Shown here: positions 43,742 to 52,897 of the stretch, one piece after another | Layout of the letters: each line of letters starts with the position of its first letter | How positions within the stretch are numbered: position 1 is the stretch's first letter | Source: Salinigranum marinum | Lineage (GTDB): Archaea > Halobacteriota > Halobacteria > Halobacteriales > Haloferacaceae | Reading direction: 5' to 3' | NCBI RefSeq assembly: GCF_024228675.1 | Contig: NZ_CP100461.1 | Span: forward strand, 2,353,398 to 2,417,397 | DNA length: 64,000 nt | Translations under genes and position numbers: made by a program | The notes under the pieces: generated by a model | Seen by the model: the letters and a program-made list of their open reading frames with translations, nothing else | Told to the model about the DNA's origin: nothing | Databases searched by the model: none

Positions 43742-45034
43742 TCACACCTCCCTCGGGTCGGTGACCCGACCCGTGATCGCCGTCGCCGCGGCGGTCTCCG
43801 GACTCGCCAGGTAGATCTCGGAGTCGTTGTGGCCCATCCGACCGCGGAAGTTCCGGTTCTGCGCCGCCAGACACCGCTCGCCCTCGCCGATAACGCCCAT
43901 CCCCAGGCCGGGACAGGCCCCACACGTCGAGTTCGTGACGGTCGCGCCGGCGTCGGTGAACGTCCGGATGATCCCCGCGCGCTCGGCGCGGCCGTAGATC
44001 TCCCGCGACGCCGGCGTCACGATGAAGCGCGTCATCGGCGCGACCTCGTGGCCGTCGAGGATCGCCGCGGCCGCGGCGAGGTCCTCGAACTTCCCGTTCG
44101 TACACGACCCCAAGAACACCTGGTCGACCTCGACCGGGTCGACGTCGGAGATCGGGTGGACGTTCCCGACGTCGTGCGGGAGCGCGACCTGCGGTTCGAG
44201 ATCGGAGACGTCGATCCGATGGCTCTCGCTGTAGGTGGCGTCCTCAGCGTGGAACACCTCGAACGGCTCGTCGGTGCGGGCCTCGACGTAGTCGGTCACG
44301 ACGTCGTCGACGGGCGTGAAGCCGAACTTCGCCCCGAGTTCGATCGACATGTTGGTCAGCGTGATGCGGTCGTCGATCGGGAGCGCCTCGACAGTCGGCC
44401 CGCGGAACTCGATCGCCTTGTACCGCGCGACGTCGGTGCCGAACTCGCCCGCGATGTGCAAGAGGAGGTCCTTCGCGGAGACGCGGTCGCCGAACGAGCC
44501 CGCGACGACGAACTCGATCGTCTCCGGCACCCTGAACCAGGCCTGGCCGGTCGCCAGCGCGTAGGCCATATCCGTGTCGCCGATGCCCGTGCTGGCCGCG
44601 CCGAACGCCCCGTGGCTGACCGTGTGCGAGTCGGTACCCACGATGAGTTCGCCGGGGCGGACGTGGCCCTTCTCGGGGAGCACCTCGTGGCTGATCCCCG
44701 TCCCCACGTCGTAGAAGTGCGCGTCGGGGTGGTCGCGGACGAACGCGCGAATGCCGACCTTCTCGTCGGCGTTGTTCACGGTGTGCGACGGTCCGACGTG
44801 GTCCAACACCACGACGAGGCTCGACGCGTCGTGCAGTTCCGAGACGCCCATCTCTTCGAGGAGATGGACGACGCCCGGCGTGTGAATGTCCTGCGTCATC
44901 GTGAGGTCGACCTCGCAGACGACGTGGTCGCCGGGCGAGACGTGATCCGTTCCGGAGGCGTTGGCGAGGAGCGCCTCTGCCATCGTCTGTCCCATAACGA
45001 CCGCATCGCCGGGCATCCATTTAATCGTTGACAT
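43742..45034 (-). CDS. Aconitase-family large subunit (LeuC-like)
   Basis: 430 residues from the ATG at 45034 (an ATG at 45016 is possible). VGTDSHTVSHGAFGAASTGIGDTDMAYALATGQAWFRVPE is the conserved substrate region. The 4Fe-4S ligands are in FLGSCTNGK and STCGACPGLGMG. The subunit binds the cluster and dehydrates 2- or 3-hydroxyacids. With the LeuD-like partner the pair might be a 3-isopropylmalate, citraconate or 2,3-dimethylmaleate hydratase; the last reaction is carried out by this family in nicotinate fermentation and is followed by an ICL/PEPM lyase, a combination also present here. Confidence 0.93.
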   Translation of the reverse strand: MSTIKWMPGDAVVMGQTMAEALLANASGTDHVSPGDHVVCEVDLTMTQDIHTPGVVHLLEEMGVSELHDASSLVVVLDHVGPSHTVNNADEKVGIRAFVRDHPDAHFYDVGTGISHEVLPEKGHVRPGELIVGTDSHTVSHGAFGAASTGIGDTDMAYALATGQAWFRVPETIEFVVAGSFGDRVSAKDLLLHIAGEFGTDVARYKAIEFRGPTVEALPIDDRITLTNMSIELGAKFGFTPVDDVVTDYVEARTDEPFEVFHAEDATYSESHRIDVSDLEPQVALPHDVGNVHPISDVDPVEVDQVFLGSCTNGKFEDLAAAAAILDGHEVAPMTRFIVTPASREIYGRAERAGIIRTFTDAGATVTNSTCGACPGLGMGVIGEGERCLAAQNRNFRGRMGHNDSEIYLASPETAAATAITGRVTDPREV

Positions 45035-45153
45035 CGACTCTCGTGGAGCGGATATCGCGTGTGCGCCGGGCCGCGCTCCGCGCTTCGAGAGGCGAGTGGT
45101 GCGGACGCGAGGGGGGTGAGTGATGCAGGACCGGCGGGAGGGGGAGCGACACC

Positions 45154-46368
45154 TCACAGGCGGACGACGGCGAGCACGAGTCCGACCGAGACGGTGACGG
45201 CGAACATGAGAAACGCCTCGGAGAGGTAGCCGTAGTCGCCGAGGACGCCGACGAGCACGGGGCTCGTCGCCCCGAGCAGCATCCACGTCGCCTTCAGCGC
45301 GCCCATGCCCGTCCCCTGGACGTTCGCGGGGAGCGAGTCGGCGATGTACGTCTGGGTGAGCACCGCACAGCCGCTCACGCTGCTGAGCACCAGCGTGAGG
45401 AGCGCGAGTGGAACCGTCCCCGTGACGAACGGGAGCGCGACGAATCCGACGAGGCTCGGTGCGAGCACGCCGACGAGCGTCACCCGGATTCCGTACCGGT
45501 CCATGCAACTGCCCGCGATGGGCTGGACGACGAACGACGCGACGAAGAAGAGGCCGAACAGCGAGGCCGCGAGGCCGGGCGACAGCCCCTTGGCGTCCGC
45601 GAGCAAGAGGGGATAAAACGAGACGAACCCCTGATACGTAAAGGAGAAACAGAGCTGGATCCCGACGACGGTCGGGATCGACGCGCGCCGGACGCCCGCC
45701 GTGATCCGCTCGATCGTCCGCATCGAGAACCCGCCGGCGTCGCTCGTCGCGGGCGAGGTCCGGGTCGGGACGCTCCACCGGATCCCGACAGCGACGCAGA
45801 CGAACAGTGGGGCGAGGATGCCGAAGCTCACCCGCCAGGACGTGGCCGTCGCGACGAGGACGGCCAGCACGGGGAGGACGGCGTTGCCCGCGCTCCCGGC
45901 GGCCATGGTGAGGCCGATCGCCGACCCGGCCCGGTCGCCGTACACGTCGGTGAAGACGGTGAAACGGGTCGGCCCGTAGAGGGCGGTCGCGAGGCCGAAA
46001 CCGGCCGTGCCGACGAACAGCAACAGCGGGGTGGTCGCCGCGGCGACACCGAGCACCGCGACCGCGGCACAGAGGGTGCTGACGACCAGGATCCGCCCCT
46101 CGCCGAGCCGGTCGCCGAGGACGCCGCCAGGCACGTGTCCCAGGGCGTACGACACCCACAGCACCGTCAGGAGCAACCCGGTCGTCGAGAGGCTGAAGCC
46201 GAAGCTCTCCCTGAAGAAGGCGACGAGCGCTGGGTAGACCAGGCGGACGCCGAACGACATGAACCAGCCGGCGCTCACGGCCACGAGGATCCAGCCCCGG
46301 TCGCCGCTGAGGAGCTCTCGCGTCGCCGCTGTGACGTTCCTGATCGCTCGTCGATGTCGTGAGTTCAC
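45154..46368 (-). CDS. MFS transporter (copy 1)
   Basis: 404 residues from a GTG at 46368 with GGAGG about 9 nt upstream. Twelve spans, with VSYALGHVPGGVLGDRLGEGRIL and DRYGIRVTLVG as the two loop motifs between spans 2-3 and 8-9. Close paralogue of the protein at 49003: both start RGWILVAVSAGWF.S.G-like and share LYGPTRFTVFTDVYGDRAGSAIGLTMA. Located next to the LeuCD-like genes on the same strand, so it probably carries their substrate or product. Confidence 0.9.
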   Translation of the reverse strand: MNSRHRRAIRNVTAATRELLSGDRGWILVAVSAGWFMSFGVRLVYPALVAFFRESFGFSLSTTGLLLTVLWVSYALGHVPGGVLGDRLGEGRILVVSTLCAAVAVLGVAAATTPLLLFVGTAGFGLATALYGPTRFTVFTDVYGDRAGSAIGLTMAAGSAGNAVLPVLAVLVATATSWRVSFGILAPLFVCVAVGIRWSVPTRTSPATSDAGGFSMRTIERITAGVRRASIPTVVGIQLCFSFTYQGFVSFYPLLLADAKGLSPGLAASLFGLFFVASFVVQPIAGSCMDRYGIRVTLVGVLAPSLVGFVALPFVTGTVPLALLTLVLSSVSGCAVLTQTYIADSLPANVQGTGMGALKATWMLLGATSPVLVGVLGDYGYLSEAFLMFAVTVSVGLVLAVVRL

Positions 46369-46501
46369 GGTCTGTGTCCCTCCAGTTGAGCCATCGCCCT
46401 CTTGCGTGTTCCGCCTCCGGCCAATTGTGGTAACAACTCCGGAACGACCCCGTGTGTTTTTGCGTTCGTGCCCCGACTGCGAAGCCAGCACGCTTCGAAC
46501 C

Positions 46502-48106
46502 ATGACCGAGCCACTGTCACCTCAGGCGCTCCGTACAGCGCTCGATACCGACGATCCCCTCGCCCTGCTGGACGTCCGCGACTCGCTCGACTACGTCGAG
46601 GGCCACATCCCCGACTGTACGTTCGTCCCCCGGCGCGACCTCGAACGCCGACTGCCCGCGCTCGTCCCGAACCGAGCGACCCCGATCGTCCTCTGTGACC
46701 GACGCGGCGACCGCGCTCCCCGGGACGCGCGGTGGCTCACGGAACTCGGCTACGAGGACGTCTCCTTTCTCGACGGCGGGGTCGAGGCGTGGTCCGAGGC
46801 GGGGTTCGATCTCGTCGAGGCGGTCGGGCACGTCCACGCGACGGCGCTCAACTACACCAGCAAGCGGTTCGGCGAACGGGTCGCGGCCGAACGGGACCTC
46901 CCCACGATCGGGCCGTCGGAGTTGGCCGACCTGCGCGACGGGGCGGACCCGCTCGTGATCGACGTGCGGAACCCCGAAGAGTACCGCCGCTGGGGGACGG
47001 TTCCGGACGCGGTCAACGTCGAGGGCGTCGACCTCGCGCTGTACGCCGAGGAACTCCGCGACGACGACCAGCCGATCGTCGTGAACTGCGCGGGCCGAAC
47101 CCGGAGCATCATCGGGACCGCGACGCTCGACGCCCTCGGCGTCTCCGAGGTGTACGAACTCGAAAACGGGACGATGGGCTGGCAGTTGGCCGGTCACGAC
47201 CTGGCCGACGGGCCCGGCCGGCCGGCGGAGCGAGCACCGGACACCGAGCGCGTCGCGCGCCTCCGCGAGTCGGCCGAAGCGTTGCTGGACGACGCGGGCG
47301 TCTCGCGCCTGCCACCCGCTGACGTTGCCGCCCTCCCGGAGTCGGTTCCCCCCACGCAGTCGGTGTCCGTGATCGACGTCCGCCGCGAGGCCGAGTACGA
47401 CGCGGGGCACCTTCCGGACGCCATCTCCGTGCCGGGCGGCCAACTCATCCAGACGGCCGAGGCACATCTGGCGGTCCGTGACGCCGAGATCGTCCTCGTC
47501 TCGGAGACGCACGTCCGGTCGGCGATCACCGCCTACTGGCTTGCGGAGATGGGCTTCGCGCGTGTCTCCGTTCTCGACGGCGGGATCGAGGCGTGGACCG
47601 ATGACGGCAGGCCCCTCGTCGAGAGCTCTGACGCCTCCGAGCGGATCGACGCGGACCTCGTCGACGAGCGCGTCGCGTGCGTCGGTCCCTCGACGCTCGC
47701 GGAGCGCCTCGAACGCGAGGCCGTGACCGTCGTCGACGTGGACGACAGCGAGGCCTTCGTCGACGCGCACGTCCCCGGGGCGCGGTGGACCTCGCGGTAC
47801 GACCTCGACGCCGACCTCGAAGCCGGGCGGATCGAGACGGACGACCCGATCGTCCTGAGCTGTCGGGACGGGACGCGGTCGGCGTCCGCCGCGGCCGCGG
47901 TCGACGCCGCGGTCGAGGGGCTTGACGTCGCGGCGCTTCGGGGTGGCGTCGACGCGTGGCGCGAGGCCGGCTTCGCCACCGACGACGGCGAGGAGGGAAT
48001 GGTCCGCGCGCCCCGCCGTGCCGAGCGGAAGCCGTACGGCCAGGGGCGAGCGGAGATGCGCCAGTACCTCGACTGGGAGGAGCACCTCGTCGAGGGGAGT
48101 GAGTGA
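46502..48106 (+). CDS. Four-domain rhodanese-like sulfurtransferase
   Basis: 534 residues with four rhodanese modules: about 8-105, 135-235, 270-375 and 390-500. Active-site loops: VLCDRRGDRAP (C65), VNCAGRTRSIIG (C196), VSETHVRSAIT (Ser334, no Cys) and LSCRDGTRSAS (C454). Three domains could carry persulfide; the third is likely structural. Family members move sulfane sulfur or handle thiosulfate. Why it lies in an organic acid island is unclear. The start ATG is the first that aligns with a rhodanese N terminus. Confidence 0.9.
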   Translation: MTEPLSPQALRTALDTDDPLALLDVRDSLDYVEGHIPDCTFVPRRDLERRLPALVPNRATPIVLCDRRGDRAPRDARWLTELGYEDVSFLDGGVEAWSEAGFDLVEAVGHVHATALNYTSKRFGERVAAERDLPTIGPSELADLRDGADPLVIDVRNPEEYRRWGTVPDAVNVEGVDLALYAEELRDDDQPIVVNCAGRTRSIIGTATLDALGVSEVYELENGTMGWQLAGHDLADGPGRPAERAPDTERVARLRESAEALLDDAGVSRLPPADVAALPESVPPTQSVSVIDVRREAEYDAGHLPDAISVPGGQLIQTAEAHLAVRDAEIVLVSETHVRSAITAYWLAEMGFARVSVLDGGIEAWTDDGRPLVESSDASERIDADLVDERVACVGPSTLAERLEREAVTVVDVDDSEAFVDAHVPGARWTSRYDLDADLEAGRIETDDPIVLSCRDGTRSASAAAAVDAAVEGLDVAALRGGVDAWREAGFATDDGEEGMVRAPRRAERKPYGQGRAEMRQYLDWEEHLVEGSE

Positions 48107-48198
48107 CCGGCCGGGGGTCGATCAGCCGGGCATCCGGCGGGATTCACCACGAACCGCGGCTTTAATTCGTCCGCTGGGGAGGGAGTCATAGAGGATTC

Positions 48199-49020
48199 AT
48201 GGATCTACAACTCGCCGACACGCGGGCGCTGGTGCTCGCGTCGAGCCAGGGGATCGGCCACGCCGCCGCACGGGCGCTCGTGGACGAGGGAGCCCGCGTC
48301 GCGATCAGTTCGCGGAGCGAATCGAACCTCCGGACGGCCAAAGCGGAGATCGTCGAGGCGACCGGCGTCGACGACGACCGCGTCGTGACGCTCACCTGTG
48401 ACCTGTCCGATCCGGCGTCGGTCGGCGACCGGGTCGAGACGGCGATCGACCGGCTCGGTGGGCTGGACGTCCTCGTGACCAACAGCGCCGGCCCGCCGAA
48501 GATCGGGTTCGCGGAGGCGACGATCGACCAGTTCGACGAGGTGTACGAGACGGTGCTCAAGAGCGTCATCGTGGCGATCGACGCCGCGCTCCCGGCGCTA
48601 CAGGAGGGCGACGGCGACGGCGCGATCACGAACCTCATCGCCACGTCGGCCCAGCAGCCGGAGGCGAACCACGTGCTGGCGAACACGATCCGGCCGGGGA
48701 TCTACGGGCTCGCGAAGTCGCTCGCACACGAGTACGCCGAGGAGGGGGTCCGCGTGAACTGCGTCTGCCCGAAGAAGGTCGGTCCGGTCACGGAGACCGA
48801 GAAGGACCGGACGACGCACATCGGCCGCTACGCCGAGGAGCACGGCCTGTCGTACGAGGAGGCGCGCGCGGAGTTCATCGCCGACATCATCCCGCTCGGC
48901 CGGTACGGCGAACTAGCGGAGTTCGGTCGAGCCGTCGCGTTCGTCTCCTCGCCCGCGGCGAGTTACATCACGGGCCACAGCCTGAACGTCGACGGCGGCT
49001 GGTCACACAGCCTCTTCTGA
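48199..49020 (+). CDS. SDR family oxidoreductase
   Basis: 273 residues. The cofactor motif is ASSQGIGHAAA (about 14-24); SRSESNL follows beta-2. Catalytic Ser is in LIATSAQQPE and the YxxxK in IYGLAKSLAHEYAEEGVRVNCVCP. VDGGWSHSLF is a normal end. It is close to the SDR at 60289 (SRSESNL, YGL.K, VDGGW.). NAD(P)-dependent oxidation of a hydroxy acid or alcohol is expected. The 3' end overlaps the convergent MFS gene by 18 nt. Confidence 0.9.
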   Translation: MDLQLADTRALVLASSQGIGHAAARALVDEGARVAISSRSESNLRTAKAEIVEATGVDDDRVVTLTCDLSDPASVGDRVETAIDRLGGLDVLVTNSAGPPKIGFAEATIDQFDEVYETVLKSVIVAIDAALPALQEGDGDGAITNLIATSAQQPEANHVLANTIRPGIYGLAKSLAHEYAEEGVRVNCVCPKKVGPVTETEKDRTTHIGRYAEEHGLSYEEARAEFIADIIPLGRYGELAEFGRAVAFVSSPAASYITGHSLNVDGGWSHSLF

Positions 49021-50268
49021 CCGGGTCGGGATGAGCAGGGTGAGAAGCGTCGCGACGCCCGCGACGCCCGCGAGGACCACGAACGCGTCCGTGAGCCGGC
49101 CGAGGTCGCCGAGGTAGCCGACGAGGATCGGGCTCGTCGCGCCGATCAGGAGCCAGCTGGTCCGGAGCAGGCCGAGGCCGGAGCCTTTGATGTCCGTCGG
49201 GAGCGTGTCCGCGATGTACGTGTTCGTGACGACGCCGACACCGTTTCGATGGCTCAACAGGACCGTCAACAGCAGGAAGTGCGGGAGAGTCTGGCCGAAC
49301 TGCAGTGCGACCAGCCCGACGAAGAAGACGCCGGCGAGGAGCGCGAGCGTCCACTTCGCGCCGAAGCGGTCCTTGCTCATTCCGGTGAGCGGCTGGACGA
49401 CCGTGCCGGCCGCGAAGTAGAGGCCGAAGACGACGGCCGCCAGTTGGGGAGAAAAGCCCTTGGCCTCGATCAGGTACGTCGGGTAGAAGCCGAGAAAGCC
49501 CTGGCTGACGAACGCGAGGGCGATGTGGACGACGACGACAGTCGGGATCCCGCCGCGTTTGACCGTCGAGAGGAGCCGGCGGATCGACGCCGCCGACAGC
49601 GACGCGCCCGCAGCGTCGCCGTCGTCGCCGTCACCGTCCTCGGACGCGGCGGTAGAGGTGCGGGAGGGGACGACGATCCAGATGCCGACCGCCATGACGA
49701 CGAACAACGGGACGACGAAACCGAAGCCCAGCCGCCAGGTCGCGTAGCCGGCGATGGCCGCGGCGACGGCCGGAAGCACCGTGTTGCCGATGCTCCCGAA
49801 CGCCATCGTCAGCCCGACCGCGGTCCCCGCCCGGTCGGTGTAGATGTCGGTGAAGATCGTGAACCGATGAGGACCGTAGAGCGCGGTCCCGAAGCCGAAC
49901 GCGGCCGTCGCGAGAAAGAGCATCCAGACGGTGACCGAGACCGACACGAGGAGCATCGCGGCCGCGCAGATCGCCGTGCTGATGACCAGGATGTTCCCCT
50001 CGCCGATCCGATCGCCAAGGAGTCCGCCCGGGAACTGCCCGAGCGCGTAGGCGAACCAGAGCGCGCTGAGGAGCAGCCCCGCGGTCGTCAGGTCGAAGCC
50101 GAACGTCTGCCGGAGGAACGGCAGGACCGACGGGTAGAGGTAGCGGCCGCCGATCGAGAGGAACCAGCCGGCACTGACCGTGAGGAGGATCCACCCCTTG
50201 CCCCCGCGCCAGAGGTCGTGGAGGACGGTCCGGGCGTCACTGACCGCCTGTGTGCGAAGAGAGGTCAC
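49003..50268 (-). CDS. MFS transporter (copy 2)
   Basis: 421 residues from a GTG at 50268, with GGAGG at about 50284-50288. Twelve spans; ALGQFPGGLLGDRIGEGNILVIS and SKDRFGAKWTLALLAG are the loop motifs. A His/Asp/Gly-rich acidic central loop (AASEDGDGDDGDAAG) separates the halves. Close paralogue of the MFS at 45154. Convergent with the SDR at 48199 (18-nt overlap) and divergent from the ICL/PEPM gene at 50454. Confidence 0.9.
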   Translation of the reverse strand: MTSLRTQAVSDARTVLHDLWRGGKGWILLTVSAGWFLSIGGRYLYPSVLPFLRQTFGFDLTTAGLLLSALWFAYALGQFPGGLLGDRIGEGNILVISTAICAAAMLLVSVSVTVWMLFLATAAFGFGTALYGPHRFTIFTDIYTDRAGTAVGLTMAFGSIGNTVLPAVAAAIAGYATWRLGFGFVVPLFVVMAVGIWIVVPSRTSTAASEDGDGDDGDAAGASLSAASIRRLLSTVKRGGIPTVVVVHIALAFVSQGFLGFYPTYLIEAKGFSPQLAAVVFGLYFAAGTVVQPLTGMSKDRFGAKWTLALLAGVFFVGLVALQFGQTLPHFLLLTVLLSHRNGVGVVTNTYIADTLPTDIKGSGLGLLRTSWLLIGATSPILVGYLGDLGRLTDAFVVLAGVAGVATLLTLLIPTRSEEAV

Positions 50269-50453
50269 GGTGTTGTCGTTGTCCCTCCGTTCGCGGAATC
50301 CGTATAATTAGCTTGTGGAAGCGGTGGTTGTCAGCGACGGCAGGGGGGTCATACGTCACCGCCGGTTTCCGTGTTCGGGTCGTCGCCAGCCTCGGCGTCC
50401 GGGCCGTCACCGGCTCCGGTATCTTTAGTGTCGCGTGCCGCGGAGAGCGGGGT

Positions 50454-51341
50454 ATGAGCTACGGTCGCAGACTCAGAGCACTACTCGACAGCGACGGGAT
50501 CGCCGTCGCGCCCGGCGTCCACGACCCGCTGTCGGCGCGGGTCGCAGAAGAGGCCGGCTTCGACCTCGTCGCCATGACGGGCAACGGGACGTCGCTCGCG
50601 AAGATCGGCCAGCCGGACGTCGGCGTCCTCACGCTCCCCGAGATGGTCGAGAACGCGAAGTACATCCAGCAGGCGGTGGACATCCCGCTCATCTCCGACG
50701 CCGACAACGGCTTCGGCAACGCGATCAACGTCACGCGGACCGTCAGGGAGTTCGCGGCGGCGGGCGTCGGAGGGATCCACATCGAGGATCAGTCGTTCCC
50801 GAAGCGCTGTGGGTTCGTCGACGGGAAGCGGGTGATCTCGAAGCCCGAAGCCGTCGGGAAGTTCCGCGCCGCGGCGGACGTCCGCGACGAGCACGACTCC
50901 GACCTGGTGCTCATCGCCAGGACGGACGCCCGCGGCGCACCCGACGGCACCCTCGAGGAGGCGATCGACCGGGTCAACGCCTACTGCGAGGCGGGCGCGG
51001 ACGTGGCGTTCGTCCAGGGCGCGGCGGACGTCGCGGAGCTCGAACGCGTGGGCGAGGCGGTCGACGCGCCGCTGTTGTACAACTGTAGCGGCGGCTCCCC
51101 GATCGTCCCGATCGACCGCGCGGAGCGGCTCGGCTACGACGTCGTGATGTTCCCCCGGCTGTCGACGCTGCCGACGATCACGGCGCTGTTCGAGCGGTTC
51201 GGACAGCTCCGGACGGAGGGAATGGACGCGTGGCGCGACACGAAAGCGGCGTTCGAGGACGCCCCGATCGAGAGCTACGACCACTTCTCGGGCGTGCCCG
51301 AGGTGCTCGCGTGGGAGGAGGAGTACCTGCCCGAGGAGTGA
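50454..51341 (+). CDS. ICL/PEPM-superfamily lyase (PKRCGF type)
   Basis: 295 residues. SDADNGFGN (81-89) and IEDQSFPKRCGFVDG (110-124, Cys119) give the Mg site and catalytic loop. The N-terminal YGRRLRALLDSDGIAVAPGVHDPLSARVAEEAGFD parallels the enzyme at 30411, which has Asn in place of this Cys, so the two are paralogues with different chemistry. TATA-like TATCTTTAG (about 50420-50428) precedes the ATG. Likely a lyase of substituted 2-hydroxy acids; divergent MFS genes on each side suggest uptake and cleavage of one substrate. Confidence 0.88.
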   Translation: MSYGRRLRALLDSDGIAVAPGVHDPLSARVAEEAGFDLVAMTGNGTSLAKIGQPDVGVLTLPEMVENAKYIQQAVDIPLISDADNGFGNAINVTRTVREFAAAGVGGIHIEDQSFPKRCGFVDGKRVISKPEAVGKFRAAADVRDEHDSDLVLIARTDARGAPDGTLEEAIDRVNAYCEAGADVAFVQGAADVAELERVGEAVDAPLLYNCSGGSPIVPIDRAERLGYDVVMFPRLSTLPTITALFERFGQLRTEGMDAWRDTKAAFEDAPIESYDHFSGVPEVLAWEEEYLPEE

Positions 51342-51386
51342 CGGGGCAGGGATCGGACGCCCGCGCCGCAGGCACACGATCGCGGG

Positions 51387-52682
51387 TCAGACGATCTCGT
51401 CTTCGGGCGGCATCGGGACGAGTTTGAGCGACAGAACGAGGACGAGTCCCACCGACGAAACCGCGACGAGGACGCCGAAGGCGGCGGCGAGTCCGAACGC
51501 GTCGGCGGTGAAGCCGAGAAGCGTCGGCGCGAGCGAACTCAGGACGATCATGACGGTCCGGACGAGGCCGAGCACGCCGCCGCCGACCGCCGCGGGGATG
51601 ATCTGCATCAGGTACGCACCGCGGACGGGCCGGAAGCCGTGGAAGCCGAGGCCGAGGAGAACGGTCGTGGCACCGAAGGCGAGGAGCGTCCGCGAGAAGA
51701 GGACGCCGACCAGCCCCACCACGATGCAACAGAACGTGAGGAGGACGATCGTCGTCGCGTCGAAGCGGTCGCTGAGGCTCCCCGCGAGCGGCTGGCTCAC
51801 GCTGAGGACGAAGAGGAAGCTGTACAGCGCGCCGGCGGTGCCGGCCGAAAAGGAGGCGACGTTACTCAGGTAGAGCGGGTAGAAGGAGGTCAGCCCGACC
51901 CACGCGAACGTGAACGTCGACGAGACGGCGACGAACGCCGAGAAGTGGTAGTACCGGAACAACTGGAGGTACGCACGGCCGGACGCCGTGTCGTCGGTCC
52001 CGCCGGGTTCGTCGGTCCCATCGGTCCCGTCGGCCCCGTGGGTCTCGTCAGCGGCTTCGGCGGCGTCCGTCTCGGACTGCTCCGACGGCCCGGGAGCACT
52101 GTGGTGGAAGCCGTACGCCGACGCCACGATGGCGACGGCACCGACGAGGAAGATCGCTCGCCAGTCGACCGCGACCGCCAGCACGGCCACGACCGTCACG
52201 GGGGCGAGCGCCCCCCCGGCCTGCCCGACCGTGTCCATCACGCCGACCGAGAGACCCGTCCGCGAGGGGTACAGCCGCGACAGCATGTTGATCGCGACCG
52301 TCTTGTGGGTCCCGGTGCCTAGGCCGATCAGTCCGACGCCGACGAGCAACGACCAGAACGGAGCCGAGAGGAACACGAACAGTGATCCGACCGCGAAGAC
52401 GACCGCGCCCGCGGTGAGCACCCCCCGCTCGCTGAACCGGTCCGAGAGGTAGCCCGAGGGGAACTGCATGATGGCGTACGCGAACAGGAGCGCCGAGTAC
52501 ATGATCCCGACATCGGCGTTCGAGACGCCGTACTCGGTCTGGATCGTCTCGAACAGCGGGGGGAAGACGAACCGGAGATACTGGACCAAGAGCCAGAGCA
52601 ACGACATGAACACGAGCACGTCGAACGTCCCGAGCAACTGTCGCGCGCGGGCGAGCGTGAGGCGGTCCGTGAGTGAGTCCAT
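51387..52682 (-). CDS. MFS transporter (copy 3)
   Basis: 431 residues, twelve spans. The first-half motif is AIMQFPSGYLSDRFSERGVLT and the second PLAGSLSDRFDATTIV. The central cytoplasmic loop is very acidic with Asp/Gly/Thr repeats (about 205-240). It belongs to a different MFS subgroup from copies 1 and 2, with PSRTGLSVGVMDTVGQAGGALAP typical of carriers for organic acids. It is between an ICL/PEPM gene and an MmgE/PrpD gene. Confidence 0.9.
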   Translation of the reverse strand: MDSLTDRLTLARARQLLGTFDVLVFMSLLWLLVQYLRFVFPPLFETIQTEYGVSNADVGIMYSALLFAYAIMQFPSGYLSDRFSERGVLTAGAVVFAVGSLFVFLSAPFWSLLVGVGLIGLGTGTHKTVAINMLSRLYPSRTGLSVGVMDTVGQAGGALAPVTVVAVLAVAVDWRAIFLVGAVAIVASAYGFHHSAPGPSEQSETDAAEAADETHGADGTDGTDEPGGTDDTASGRAYLQLFRYYHFSAFVAVSSTFTFAWVGLTSFYPLYLSNVASFSAGTAGALYSFLFVLSVSQPLAGSLSDRFDATTIVLLTFCCIVVGLVGVLFSRTLLAFGATTVLLGLGFHGFRPVRGAYLMQIIPAAVGGGVLGLVRTVMIVLSSLAPTLLGFTADAFGLAAAFGVLVAVSSVGLVLVLSLKLVPMPPEDEIV

Positions 52683-52897
52683 TGTCGTATCAGTCTCCGC
52701 TCGGACGGTGACGACCGGAGGACGGTCGGTCTCGGGGACGGCCGCGTCGTGAGCGTGTGGCGCGGCCGCGTGTCGCCGATGGCGACGATTCCTGCAATGA
52801 TAAGCGGTTCGGTCGGGGCAGGTCGTCCGGTCGAACTCTCGGCAGCGGTGGCGCGAATCACAAGCTACTTCGCTCGGCTGGGAGAACGCGAACTGTC

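Noticed and set aside
43236-45034. Biosynthetic 3-isopropylmalate dehydratase as a firm call
   Set aside because: Sequence motifs fit the whole hydratase family; the context is catabolic, so leuC/leuD symbols were not assigned.
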